DNA of 64,000 bases from Sulfobacillus thermosulfidooxidans (lineage in GTDB: Bacteria; Bacillota; Sulfobacillia; Sulfobacillales; Sulfobacillaceae). Positions 27,223-35,636 of the stretch are shown here, piece by piece (the stretch's first letter is position 1; the number at the start of each line of letters is the position of its first letter). The position numbers and the translations under genes were made by a program. Where the stretch lies: positions 1,922,001 through 1,986,000 of the forward strand of contig NZ_LGRO01000001.1 of the NCBI RefSeq assembly GCF_001280565.1, in the 5' to 3' direction. Under the pieces are notes generated by a model, which saw only the letters and a program-made list of their open reading frames with translations, had not been told where the DNA came from and did no database searches.

Positions 27223-28371
27223 CTACGCATAGGTAGCTTTGACGTTAAATTCCTGCTTCGTTGAGGCGGCCTCTGCAATAGCAGGTCTTACGTCCTCTCT
27301 ACAGGCTGTCACCGTGGAACTCACGGCCCATTTCATCAGATTCCTTGCAGCATTCACGTCTCGATCATGATGGGTTCCACACTCCGGGCATGTCCACTCG
27401 CGTATCGACAGTGGCATATTTTTTTGTTTCGTCCCACACTCTGAACATATTTTACTGGAGGCAAACCAGCGATCCACAATGATGAGTTGTCCACCACGCA
27501 TTGCTGTCTTATACGCTAACTGCCTACGCAACTCATGAAAGCCCCTGTCTCCCACAGCTCTTGCCAAACGATGATTCGCCATCATTCCTTTGACGTTCAA
27601 ATCTTCGACGACAATCACGCCGTATTGATTCACTAAGCAGGTAGTGAGCTTATGCAGTGCGTCGTGGCGGATATTGGCGATCTTTGCGTGGAGCTTCGCG
27701 AATTTGAGTTGGGCTTTTGCTCTGTTTTTCGAGCCTTTTTGCTTGCGAGATAGCGAACGGGACAATCGACGTAAACGATTCAAAAGGGCCTTGTGAGGCT
27801 TTGCGCCTGTCACAAAGGTTCCGTCAGACAACGTAGCCAATCGGTTGACCCCCAAATCCACGCCGACTATCGCTTGGTTTTCGCACATCGCCGGCGTCTC
27901 TTCCGTGTCTACCGTGATACTGACATACCATTTGTCTGCTTTTCGGGAAATGGTGGCAGACATGATCGTGCCAGAGAACCGCAAGGTTTCTCGCATTCGT
28001 CCCCATCCGAGATGGGGAATACGTATACGCTTGTCACTGACGGCAACCTGATCATTCGTGAGCGTGAAACTGTCATGAACGCCTTTCTGTTTGAAGGTTG
28101 GAGACTTCGCATCCCCTCGAAAAAACCGTTGGAACGCATTACCGAGGTGAATCAAAGCCATTTGTGGCGCGTTTTTCGTGACTTCGAGCATCCACGGGAA
28201 CTGTTCACGCTTGATGGCATTCAGTTGCCGACGAAGGGAAGCTTGCGTGGGTTTTTCACCGGCCTCATATTGGCGCTTCCACTGTGCAAGCCCCCAGTTG
28301 TAGGCAAACCGAGCTACGCCACAGGCTTTGGCAAAATAGGTAGCGTGTTTGTTATTACTCCTCTTCCGCAC
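27223..28371 (-). CDS. tnpB: TnpB-type RNA-guided nuclease of an IS200/IS605-family element, 5' end damaged
   Basis: 382 residues by the GTG at 28371. RuvC-like catalytic parts are intact: GVDLGVNRLATLSDG (Asp), VVEDLNVKGMM (Glu) and the final Asp in HDRDVNAARN. The zinc-ribbon CSECG...CPECG is complete. The N-terminal pattern AKACGVARFAYNWGLA is normal. However, the reading frame continues upstream (INSTAFTHHVRKR) in the way family N-termini do, yet no ATG or ribosome-binding site is present, and only 23 bp separate it from the transposase fragment's stop. The element seems to have lost its start. No tnpA is beside it. Confidence 0.85.
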   Translation of the reverse strand: MRKRSNNKHATYFAKACGVARFAYNWGLAQWKRQYEAGEKPTQASLRRQLNAIKREQFPWMLEVTKNAPQMALIHLGNAFQRFFRGDAKSPTFKQKGVHDSFTLTNDQVAVSDKRIRIPHLGWGRMRETLRFSGTIMSATISRKADKWYVSITVDTEETPAMCENQAIVGVDLGVNRLATLSDGTFVTGAKPHKALLNRLRRLSRSLSRKQKGSKNRAKAQLKFAKLHAKIANIRHDALHKLTTCLVNQYGVIVVEDLNVKGMMANHRLARAVGDRGFHELRRQLAYKTAMRGGQLIIVDRWFASSKICSECGTKQKNMPLSIREWTCPECGTHHDRDVNAARNLMKWAVSSTVTACREDVRPAIAEAASTKQEFNVKATYA

Positions 28372-28394
28372 GTGATGGGTGAAAGCCGTGGAAT

Positions 28395-28944
28395 TTATCC
28401 CGAGGGTCTAGGGGGCACCTGCGTGTAAATCGTGTCCGTAAAACCTAATGCGGCCAAAATGGCCGCCACCGATTGGGTATGAACCGCCGGAACAAAGAGT
28501 TGACGGGTCTGGGCATCCAGCGGCACGACAATCAGTCCGCGCAGATGATGTAACACCTCCTGCCCGGTGGGCCGCGCCAACAGACCGCGAGTCGGCGTGG
28601 GAAGGGGCGGGGCCTGCCGGGCCCGACGTTCGATGAGACTGAGCACCAACGCGGCGAGCAAGAGCACATAACCTAGGGCTTCCACCCGTTCCGGCTTGTG
28701 CACATAGAGCGCATCCACAAAGGCCGGGTCTTTTACAAAGCGAAAACGGTGTTCGATGACCGTCTGGCCTTTGTATTCTTCGAGTAATCGGCGGGCATCA
28801 AAGGAGGAGGCCGGCAGATTGGTGATTAAGACAAACGTCGCCGCCCGGTCCTGTGCCGCCTGCACGCGTTGCGCATCGACTGCCCCAATGGTGGGATGGA
28901 CCCGGTATACCGTGGTGGTAGCCGGTTCGGGGGCATCGTGGCGG
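28395..28944 (-). pseudogene. IS1634-type transposase, C-terminal fragment
   Basis: A readable frame of about 180 codons with the C-terminal part of an IS4-superfamily (IS1634-like) DDE transposase: NLPASSFDARRLLEEYKGQ, TVIEHRFRFVKDP with the catalytic Glu region, and LGYVLLLAALVLSLIERR. The first two thirds are missing. Upstream the frame runs straight into 16S rRNA sequence at about 28945. It is higher in GC than its neighbours. It is inactive as it stands. Confidence 0.75.
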
Positions 28945-29481
<537 letters not shown>

Positions 29482-29606
29482 TCGTTTATCTGCTGACATC
29501 ATTGATACCGTCTAATCTCATCTTCACCATGACGATATAGTTTTCAAGGACCGACTACCCGAGGTCTTCACCTCGTGGCCGTGCTGCCCTGTCGGACAGC
29601 TTTGAT
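29482..29606 (-). promoter_or_regulatory. rRNA leader with antitermination-like signals
   Basis: Between the promoter and the 16S start, minus-strand sequence contains a hairpin CGAGGT-gaag-ACCTCG and then GGTCCTTGAAAACT, like the boxA (Nus) region of Gram-positive rrn leaders. Confidence 0.55.
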
Positions 29607-29635
29607 ATAATACCATGGCCTTATGCGAAAAACAA
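29607..29635 (-). promoter_or_regulatory. Promoter of the rrn operon
   Basis: On the minus strand -35 TTGTTT (29635-29630), a 17-bp spacer and -10 TATTAT (29612-29607). It faces the truncated 16S gene. Confidence 0.6.
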
Positions 29636-29655
29636 GAGGATCCTGACACTTTTTA

Positions 29656-30795
29656 TCATTGCAAAAAGTCCCAGATCTTGGGATCTTCAATACCTAAGCG
29701 CCACAGAGCAATACCACGCAATTCGTATCCCGAAACCAACTGGATTTTCGATAGCAAACTTTGCGTATCCTCGAACCAAACCGAATGAACTGCGCCATTT
29801 TGCACATAAACAAAATGATTTTTCCCTGTTTCATGGGTATATTGTTGTTCCAATGATTGGGCTTGCCCATAAGATAACGCAATCGCGCCGGAATTACTCC
29901 AATCGTATCCGTACCCGGGAATCCCTAAAATCACTTTACTTGGAGGAACCACCGATATTGTGTAATTCAAGACAGCTTTAACCCATGACGGGGACGCAAT
30001 AGGCCCAGGACTACCTCCTGCCCAATGTTCGTCATAAGCCATAATCATTAACAAATCTGCACTTTTGGCTAAAGCGGGGTAATTATAGGCTCCCGTCCAA
30101 GAGCTCGTGGGTTGGTAACTGGTCTCTGCGGGCAAACTGAGTGTGACATAATACCCATGACGATGGAAGACTTGCGACAAATGCGCAACAAATTGAGTAA
30201 AATCCTCTTGCTCCGAAGGAGCCATCCCTTCCCAATCCAAATTCACCCCATCATAACCATTATCTTCAACGAGTGTTAACATATTCTCAATAGCTCTTTG
30301 ACTCGCCACCGGATTACTCAACAAGGGTCCAAACACAGATTGCCCAGCCATATTTTCAACTAACGCAAATGTCCACAAGTGATGTTGGCGTGCTATTTGC
30401 AAGACCGCCGGATTGGTTTGACCACTAATATACCCATTCGCATTAATCGTATACCAAAATGGAATAATACCCGTTAAAAACGGGAGATAATGCTGAAGCA
30501 TGGCGGTCGCATTCCCCTGGTTTCCCGGATCATAAAAATATCCTAAAACCATTCCTGGAGGCAGTCCATCCGAAGGTCCTGAATTTTGAGTGGTTTTCTG
30601 AGGCCTGGGACCCGTTGTCGTCAATGCTATAGAAGCTTCGGCGGGATGTAGCAAAAGGCGATCCCAGCTTGCTATGACGCGACTGTTTTGGCCATAAATC
30701 AATCCCCCAATCAAAGCAATGACGAGAAATATCGCTGTCACCACAACCAAGGGGCGTCGGTTATAGGCATGTCGAATTCCTTTATCGCGAATCAT
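29656..30795 (-). CDS. Membrane-anchored glycoside hydrolase family 18 protein (YaaH-like)
   Basis: 379 residues. An N-terminal membrane anchor (about 16-34) is followed by a low-complexity linker and a GH18 barrel (about 80-379). The catalytic strand reads GYDGVNLDWEGM, with the Asp and the acid Glu of the DxxDxDxE region partly kept (N replaces one Asp). MIMAYDEHWAGG is the usual GH18 strand-6 pattern found in spore and cell-wall lytic YaaH/SleL-type enzymes. It may trim peptidoglycan. It points towards the rrn leader and has no partner gene. Confidence 0.83.
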   Translation of the reverse strand: MIRDKGIRHAYNRRPLVVVTAIFLVIALIGGLIYGQNSRVIASWDRLLLHPAEASIALTTTGPRPQKTTQNSGPSDGLPPGMVLGYFYDPGNQGNATAMLQHYLPFLTGIIPFWYTINANGYISGQTNPAVLQIARQHHLWTFALVENMAGQSVFGPLLSNPVASQRAIENMLTLVEDNGYDGVNLDWEGMAPSEQEDFTQFVAHLSQVFHRHGYYVTLSLPAETSYQPTSSWTGAYNYPALAKSADLLMIMAYDEHWAGGSPGPIASPSWVKAVLNYTISVVPPSKVILGIPGYGYDWSNSGAIALSYGQAQSLEQQYTHETGKNHFVYVQNGAVHSVWFEDTQSLLSKIQLVSGYELRGIALWRLGIEDPKIWDFLQ

Positions 30796-30878
30796 AGAAG
30801 ATCCTCCCCCACCATCGTACGTAATACCTATGCCACAAGCTCCCGAAATAGACAGGTATTTCGTTATAATAAACTTAA

Positions 30879-30942
30879 AAGCCGTGCCTCCCCTTTGAAC
30901 GCATCTTTATAAAGGCACTCGCCCTGTCAACGGACACGGCTT
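30879..30942 (+). promoter_or_regulatory. Leader with alternative pairings before the response regulator
   Basis: AAGCCGTG (30879-30886) can pair with CACGGCTT (30935-30942), or its last part, as GTGCCT (30884-30889), with AGGCAC (30913-30918). The two folds share bases, so they exclude each other. A TATAAT occurs at 30865-30870, so this stretch may be transcribed as 5' leader. Confidence 0.3.
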
Positions 30943-30966
30943 GAGATAGGAAAGGATGGGAATGGA

Positions 30967-31650
30967 TTGCACACCTTGCTCATCGAAGATGACGACCGCG
31001 TTGCCCGTCTTATTACATTAGAACTTCGTCATGCCGGATGGGATGTTCACTGGTGCAATAAAGGCCGTGATGGACTATCTGAAGCCATTGGAGGGAATTA
31101 TGACGTCGTGATTTTAGACTTAATGCTTCCCGATATTGATGGTATCAAAGTGTGTCAATCTCTTCGTCAAGTGTCAGATACCCCGATATTAATTTTAACG
31201 GCGCGCGATGCAGTCGTTGACCGTGTTCGGGGGCTAGATGCCGGTGCCGATGATTATCTGGTGAAACCCTTTGCGACCATGGAATTATTAGCGCGCATGC
31301 GCGCCCTCACCCGAAGACCTGCAAACGTTTTTCATCAAGATGATACCCTTAAAGTCGGACCGCTTGAGCTGTATCCGATGCGGCACGAGGTCCGCTTGAA
31401 CAATAATCCCATTGAACTCACGCGGCGAGAATTTGACCTCTTACAGTACTTTATGCAAAATGTGGGTATCACTCTAACCCGGGATATGATTCTTGATCGC
31501 GTCTGGGGATGGGGATATTCCGGAGCCTCAAATATTGTGGATGTCTATGTCGGGTATCTCCGGCAGAAAATCGGATTACCCACCGATGAACTCAATTTAG
31601 TGACAATTCGTGGAGTGGGTTATGTCTTGAAATACGAGAATCCGTCGTGA
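30967..31650 (+). CDS. OmpR-family response regulator
   Basis: 227 residues. Receiver domain: LLIEDDDRVA (acidic pocket), VVILDLMLPDIDG with the phospho-Asp, ILTARD and DDYLVKPF with the conserved Lys. A C-terminal winged helix follows (ELTRREFDLLQYFM, VDVYVGYLRQKI, IRGVGYVLK). The start is TTG at 30967, as the nearby ATGs are in another frame; GGGA lies five bases upstream. It overlaps the histidine kinase gene by four bases. Confidence 0.95.
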   Translation: MHTLLIEDDDRVARLITLELRHAGWDVHWCNKGRDGLSEAIGGNYDVVILDLMLPDIDGIKVCQSLRQVSDTPILILTARDAVVDRVRGLDAGADDYLVKPFATMELLARMRALTRRPANVFHQDDTLKVGPLELYPMRHEVRLNNNPIELTRREFDLLQYFMQNVGITLTRDMILDRVWGWGYSGASNIVDVYVGYLRQKIGLPTDELNLVTIRGVGYVLKYENPS

Positions 31651-32963
31651 ATTTCCCACGTAGTCTTCGCACCCGTTTTACCATCCAAACCGGAGGGGCC
31701 ATCGTCAGCCTAGTGGTTGTCTTTGCTGTCATCACCATTTTGGCAGTCAGCTTTCACTTATATGATGCGGCCGCCTCGGACGCTTTGAGCGTATATGCTG
31801 GTCTCAAACAGGCCCACGGCAATACGCTAAGTGTAATTGTGCATGAATATACCCGATCGGTCGATCCACATATTTGGATCCTGCAGCATGGTCATGTGAT
31901 CTTGCGCTCTCCTAACACGGCTCCTCGTCCCATTGGGCCCTTAATAGGAGGCTTAGCTCGTGAACCCATATCGCTGCGTTTAGTTGAATATCACGCACAT
32001 CTCACTTATGTCATTGATTGGCCATTGAAACCTGACTTGGATTTATTGGGCGATCTCATTCTGGTGATGACAATAGTCGGCATTGCTGCCGCCGCGGGAG
32101 GTGTCTTGCTAGGACGATGGACAACGCACCGGGTGTTGGAGCCGGTCAAACGCATGACCCGTTCCGTAGAACACATGTTATCCACAAATCAATTTCTTCC
32201 TGTCGAGAATCCGTCCCGAACCGATGACGAGTTTAGTCAGCTCGCACGGTTGTTATCGGAGCTGGTGCAAACCTTGGAAGCTCGTTGGCAAAGAGACCGC
32301 ACTTTGCTAGCCGATGCTGCCCATCAATTGCGAACGCCCCTCGAAGTTATTCGAGGTAATCTCGATATTTTACGCAACTGGGATAGTATTGACCGGGCCA
32401 CGGAAGAGGACAGCCTAACCGCTATGGATCGGGCCGTCTCCGAAATGATTACCCTCGTGGGCGATCTCTTAACCTTAGAACACGTGCGCAACGAAGGGCC
32501 AGCTCAATTACAACCGCATTCTCTTCGCACCTTATTGGAAGATGCCAGTGAAGATGCACGGGCCTTGAATCCGAGTTTGCACATCCTCCTTCACGATCCT
32601 GGACAAGCGGCCGTCTTGATTCATGAACCCTTCGCTAGACGAGCCTTGTGGGCGGTTCTTGAAAACGCCGTCAAGTACAGCCCAGATGGAGGGACCATCG
32701 AGATTACGGTTTTACCGCAAGGAGAACGCTACGGGATTGCTATACGCGATCATGGTCCTGGCATTCCTGAAGAAGACATCCCGCACATTTTCACCCGCTT
32801 TTACCGCGGCCAAAATGGCCGGGGAAAGAGCGGCACGGGTCTTGGTTTAAGTATTGCCGAAGCCTTGATGCGCTCACAAAAAGGATATATTACCTTGGAA
32901 ACAGGAGAAGAGGGCACCACATTTACTCTATGGTTTCTTCGCGCACCCGCTTCATCGGCTTAG
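31647..32963 (+). CDS. Sensor histidine kinase
   Basis: 438 residues. Two membrane helices (about 15-37 and 132-153) bound a short extracellular sensor region, then HAMP, a HisKA dimerisation domain with the phospho-acceptor His in DAAHQLRTPLEVIRG, and an ATPase domain with N (VLENAVKYSPDGG), G1 (DHGPGIP), F (FTRFYRG) and G2 (GTGLGLSIAE) boxes. The ligand is unknown. It pairs with the regulator upstream. Its 3' end overlaps the convergent APC permease gene by 41 bp. Confidence 0.95.
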   Translation: MNFPRSLRTRFTIQTGGAIVSLVVVFAVITILAVSFHLYDAAASDALSVYAGLKQAHGNTLSVIVHEYTRSVDPHIWILQHGHVILRSPNTAPRPIGPLIGGLAREPISLRLVEYHAHLTYVIDWPLKPDLDLLGDLILVMTIVGIAAAAGGVLLGRWTTHRVLEPVKRMTRSVEHMLSTNQFLPVENPSRTDDEFSQLARLLSELVQTLEARWQRDRTLLADAAHQLRTPLEVIRGNLDILRNWDSIDRATEEDSLTAMDRAVSEMITLVGDLLTLEHVRNEGPAQLQPHSLRTLLEDASEDARALNPSLHILLHDPGQAAVLIHEPFARRALWAVLENAVKYSPDGGTIEITVLPQGERYGIAIRDHGPGIPEEDIPHIFTRFYRGQNGRGKSGTGLGLSIAEALMRSQKGYITLETGEEGTTFTLWFLRAPASSA

Positions 32964-34266
32964 CAGGGTTTTTCGTTTTTAATTGCGGAACCACCCTATA
33001 AACATAAAGGGAAGTCAGAATCACCAGCAGGCCGACAAACACTAAAGGCCAAGGAACCTGTGAAGATGACGTCATAAGGGCTCCCACCCCGAGGAACAAA
33101 AAGACGACTCCCACGGCAGCGGTTAGCCAAGGCACCCCAAGTGCGTGAAACGGGCGCACACGAGTAGGCTCTTTATGCCGCAACCGTATAACCAACAACG
33201 CCGATAGTGCATAAATCAGTCCTTCGACACCTGCTCCCGCGTTAATCAATATGGTGTATTGTCCCGTAGCAAAAATCACCAAAGCCAGCACGAGGGATAA
33301 ACCGGCCAAAGTCATCAACGCATAAGACGGAACCCAACGATCGTTTAAATGCGCAAAGACTTTGGGCAGGGACTTCTCTCGCGCCAAAGCGTACACAAAG
33401 CGGGATGCTGTGAATAGACCCCCATTAAATGTGGTCATCGCTGTCGTCATAGTGACAAAAAGCATCCACCAAAATCCGATAGCTCCCAGTGCCTTCTGCC
33501 CCGCCAACAATTGAGGAATCACTGTGGTCTTTAGTTGTTCAGTTCTCGGAAAAATTATTGTTAACGCCACAGTAAACAAGGCGAACGCTATGGCAATCAA
33601 GCCCAAAGCGATATACATGCCACGCGGTATCGCCCGTGCATCAGAAAATTCCTCGGCTAACGGGGTGACCCATTCAAAACCCACATAAATAAACACACCC
33701 AAAGCAATACTTTGAAAAATTCCCGGGCCCACGTGCAAAAACTTTGATACAGGAGGCAAGGGCACTTTATCTAAAATCACAATACTGATGATGCTCAAGG
33801 TCGCCAACAACAACAGCGCGTTGGCATCTTGAATACGGCCTGCAATCTGGATTCCGCGTAAGTTGGCCATTACGATTACCAACAGCAAGACGACAATCCA
33901 TAACCATCCGGGAATCTGGGGAATACCCGCATGAAAGGCGTTAGCTAGCACAAAGGCATCGGCGGCAATAACGAAAATCACAGTTAGGGCATAGACCAAC
34001 GAGATAATCAATGATAACGAATCATTAAGTCCACGCCGGGTCCATACCCGAATCGCGGCGGCCGAAGGATAAAGACCACTTAATTCTGCGAAATTGCTGG
34101 CAGAAAAAACAATCAGGGCTCCGGCCACCAATAAGGCGATCCATGCCGAAGGTCCGCCCGCATATTCCGCAACTTCCACGCAGGCAAGGAAATTGATTGC
34201 CGCAGACGCAAGACCCGCACTGGTCGAGACCGCTGTCCGTAAGGGCAGCACCTGGCGCCTGGCCAT
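32923..34266 (-). CDS. APC-superfamily amino acid permease
   Basis: About 447 residues with twelve hydrophobic helices. The N-terminal half has AAINFLACVEVAEYAGGPSAW and the unwound-helix turn typical of APC carriers, then AELSGLYPSAAAIRVWTRRG. It lacks any soluble domain. Substrate unknown. ATG at 34266 is two bases after the stop of the SCP2-like gene, with GGGGGAG five bases upstream, so it is co-translated with it. This is the second APC permease in the window and is not a close copy of that at 3424. Confidence 0.82.
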   Translation of the reverse strand: MARRQVLPLRTAVSTSAGLASAAINFLACVEVAEYAGGPSAWIALLVAGALIVFSASNFAELSGLYPSAAAIRVWTRRGLNDSLSLIISLVYALTVIFVIAADAFVLANAFHAGIPQIPGWLWIVVLLLVIVMANLRGIQIAGRIQDANALLLLATLSIISIVILDKVPLPPVSKFLHVGPGIFQSIALGVFIYVGFEWVTPLAEEFSDARAIPRGMYIALGLIAIAFALFTVALTIIFPRTEQLKTTVIPQLLAGQKALGAIGFWWMLFVTMTTAMTTFNGGLFTASRFVYALAREKSLPKVFAHLNDRWVPSYALMTLAGLSLVLALVIFATGQYTILINAGAGVEGLIYALSALLVIRLRHKEPTRVRPFHALGVPWLTAAVGVVFLFLGVGALMTSSSQVPWPLVFVGLLVILTSLYVYRVVPQLKTKNPAKPMKRVREETIE

Positions 34267-34268
34267 TG

Positions 34269-34610
34269 TTACTCCCCCCAAATTAATAACGTAATAATAT
34301 CAAGACGCATCAGGTCATCTTGATGGCCCTTAACTAATAAATCTCCGGCATTATACGGTTCGGTCGGACTCATCTGGCCCGAAAATACGGCCTGAATAAT
34401 GTCCTCGGTCCCTTCGATATGCATGTCGGCATCGGGAATATCACCTTCCCCAGCTTCAATGACACCCTTTTGACTTCTAAGCCAATACAACTGTTGACTA
34501 TCCGTCGTCTCAATAACAATCGTCCGGCTCCAGTCTCGGTTCATTTGCCTTAACCGTTCATTTTCGTTACATGCACGCGCAAAGTCTTCGAAAGTCGTTA
34601 GCATACTCAT
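34269..34610 (-). CDS. SCP2-like sterol/lipid carrier domain protein
   Basis: About 113 residues. The ending NAGDLLVKGHQDDLMRLDIITLLIWGE matches the C-terminal strand-helix of SCP2-like small proteins that bind hydrophobic ligands or act as a cofactor of partner enzymes. ATG at 34610 has GGGAG eight bases upstream. It stands between the quinate 5-dehydrogenase-type gene and a permease, with tight spacing, so it probably handles the same compound. Confidence 0.72.
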   Translation of the reverse strand: MSMLTTFEDFARACNENERLRQMNRDWSRTIVIETTDSQQLYWLRSQKGVIEAGEGDIPDADMHIEGTEDIIQAVFSGQMSPTEPYNAGDLLVKGHQDDLMRLDIITLLIWGE

Positions 34611-34662
34611 TGTTTCTACTCCCTTGCATATTGTCGCCACAATGCGTCGTTGTCACGAACTG

Positions 34663-35559
34663 CTAATCGAACCGTGTGAAGTCATACCGTAATCCGGCAT
34701 CGAGGATCGTTTTGGCCCATTCGCTGTCTTCAGGATGTACTCCAGTCACGGCGACAATGGCTGCTTCAATCACATTGGTGCCAAAACTTCTGCCGTATAA
34801 CACCGGCGTGGTCGTGATAAGTGCCTTAAGACTGCGTTCTTTTAATAAATCACGGTCTTGGCTCGTGGTCGTGTTTGTTATCATTAGCTTGCCCGAAAGA
34901 TTTTGTGGCAAGTGACGGCGAATAAAGTGAAAATCCCCAGCAATAATATCGGCATCCGCAAAATAATGGTGGTAGGTGCTATCCCCAGAAATTTGCTCTT
35001 GTTCCCGTCCAGTGGGGTAAAGCATAGAAAAGGGCATCTTTGTCAAATCTGGTAAAAGGCGTCGGGCAAATTTCTCTAGTTCGGCTAAGGAACGAATAGG
35101 GTAGTCAATATGACTCGCAAAGATAAAATCGCCCGCAACCGTCTCAAACCCATTTTCGTAAAATGCTCGCGCCATACCAAAACGGTCCAGAGCGGAGACT
35201 AATAGAACCTTCATTGGCGGATGGATTATCTGATGCTGAGTGAGTTGATTGATAACATCATATTCCCATATTGCCTTCACTCCGCTGCCATCCACCACTG
35301 GGGTTGCCTGGGCTACGGATGCTAAACGTTTAGCATCTTCAATCTCATAGCGTTGCCCGTTAACCACTAAATAGCGATCAATGCCGCCTAATCCAATAGC
35401 ATCCACATGATTGTCGAGTTCATGGATCATTTCCCGGGCACGCTCGAGATCGCCATTGGTTCCACGCCGACTGACATGAACCTTTTCGCCAAAAATTTCA
35501 AGTTCGGTGTCATGATCACGCGCCGCACTACCAAGGCTCACACTTACCACGTGTTTCAT
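34663..35559 (-). CDS. Protein of the family annotated 'quinate 5-dehydrogenase'
   Basis: 298 residues starting MKHVVSVSLGSAARDHD, a start shared with Firmicute proteins that databases call quinate 5-dehydrogenase. Conserved stretches are AIGLGGIDRYLVVNG and TPVVDGSGVKAIWEY, and a late segment KLMITNTTTSQDRDLLKER. No classical Rossmann GxGxxG for NAD is plain, so the name should be treated with care. ATG at 35559 has GGGAGGG five bases upstream. It heads an operon with the SCP2-like protein and a permease, and the lysS terminator lies directly before it. Confidence 0.6.
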   Translation of the reverse strand: MKHVVSVSLGSAARDHDTELEIFGEKVHVSRRGTNGDLERAREMIHELDNHVDAIGLGGIDRYLVVNGQRYEIEDAKRLASVAQATPVVDGSGVKAIWEYDVINQLTQHQIIHPPMKVLLVSALDRFGMARAFYENGFETVAGDFIFASHIDYPIRSLAELEKFARRLLPDLTKMPFSMLYPTGREQEQISGDSTYHHYFADADIIAGDFHFIRRHLPQNLSGKLMITNTTTSQDRDLLKERSLKALITTTPVLYGRSFGTNVIEAAIVAVTGVHPEDSEWAKTILDAGLRYDFTRFD

Positions 35560-35570
35560 CCGAACCCTCC

Positions 35571-35607
35571 CAAAAAAATAGCTGTGCACAAATTTGTACA
35601 CAGCTAT
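35571..35607 (-). terminator. Terminator after lysS
   Basis: On the minus strand ATAGCTGTG (35607-35599) pairs with CACAGCTAT (35586-35578), extended by ACAAA/TTTGT, followed by seven T (35578-35572 complement). It lies 30 bp after the lysS stop and immediately before the next gene's ribosome-binding site. Confidence 0.8.
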
Positions 35608-35636
35608 CTTATCGTCTTTTGCCGATGATTCCTAGC

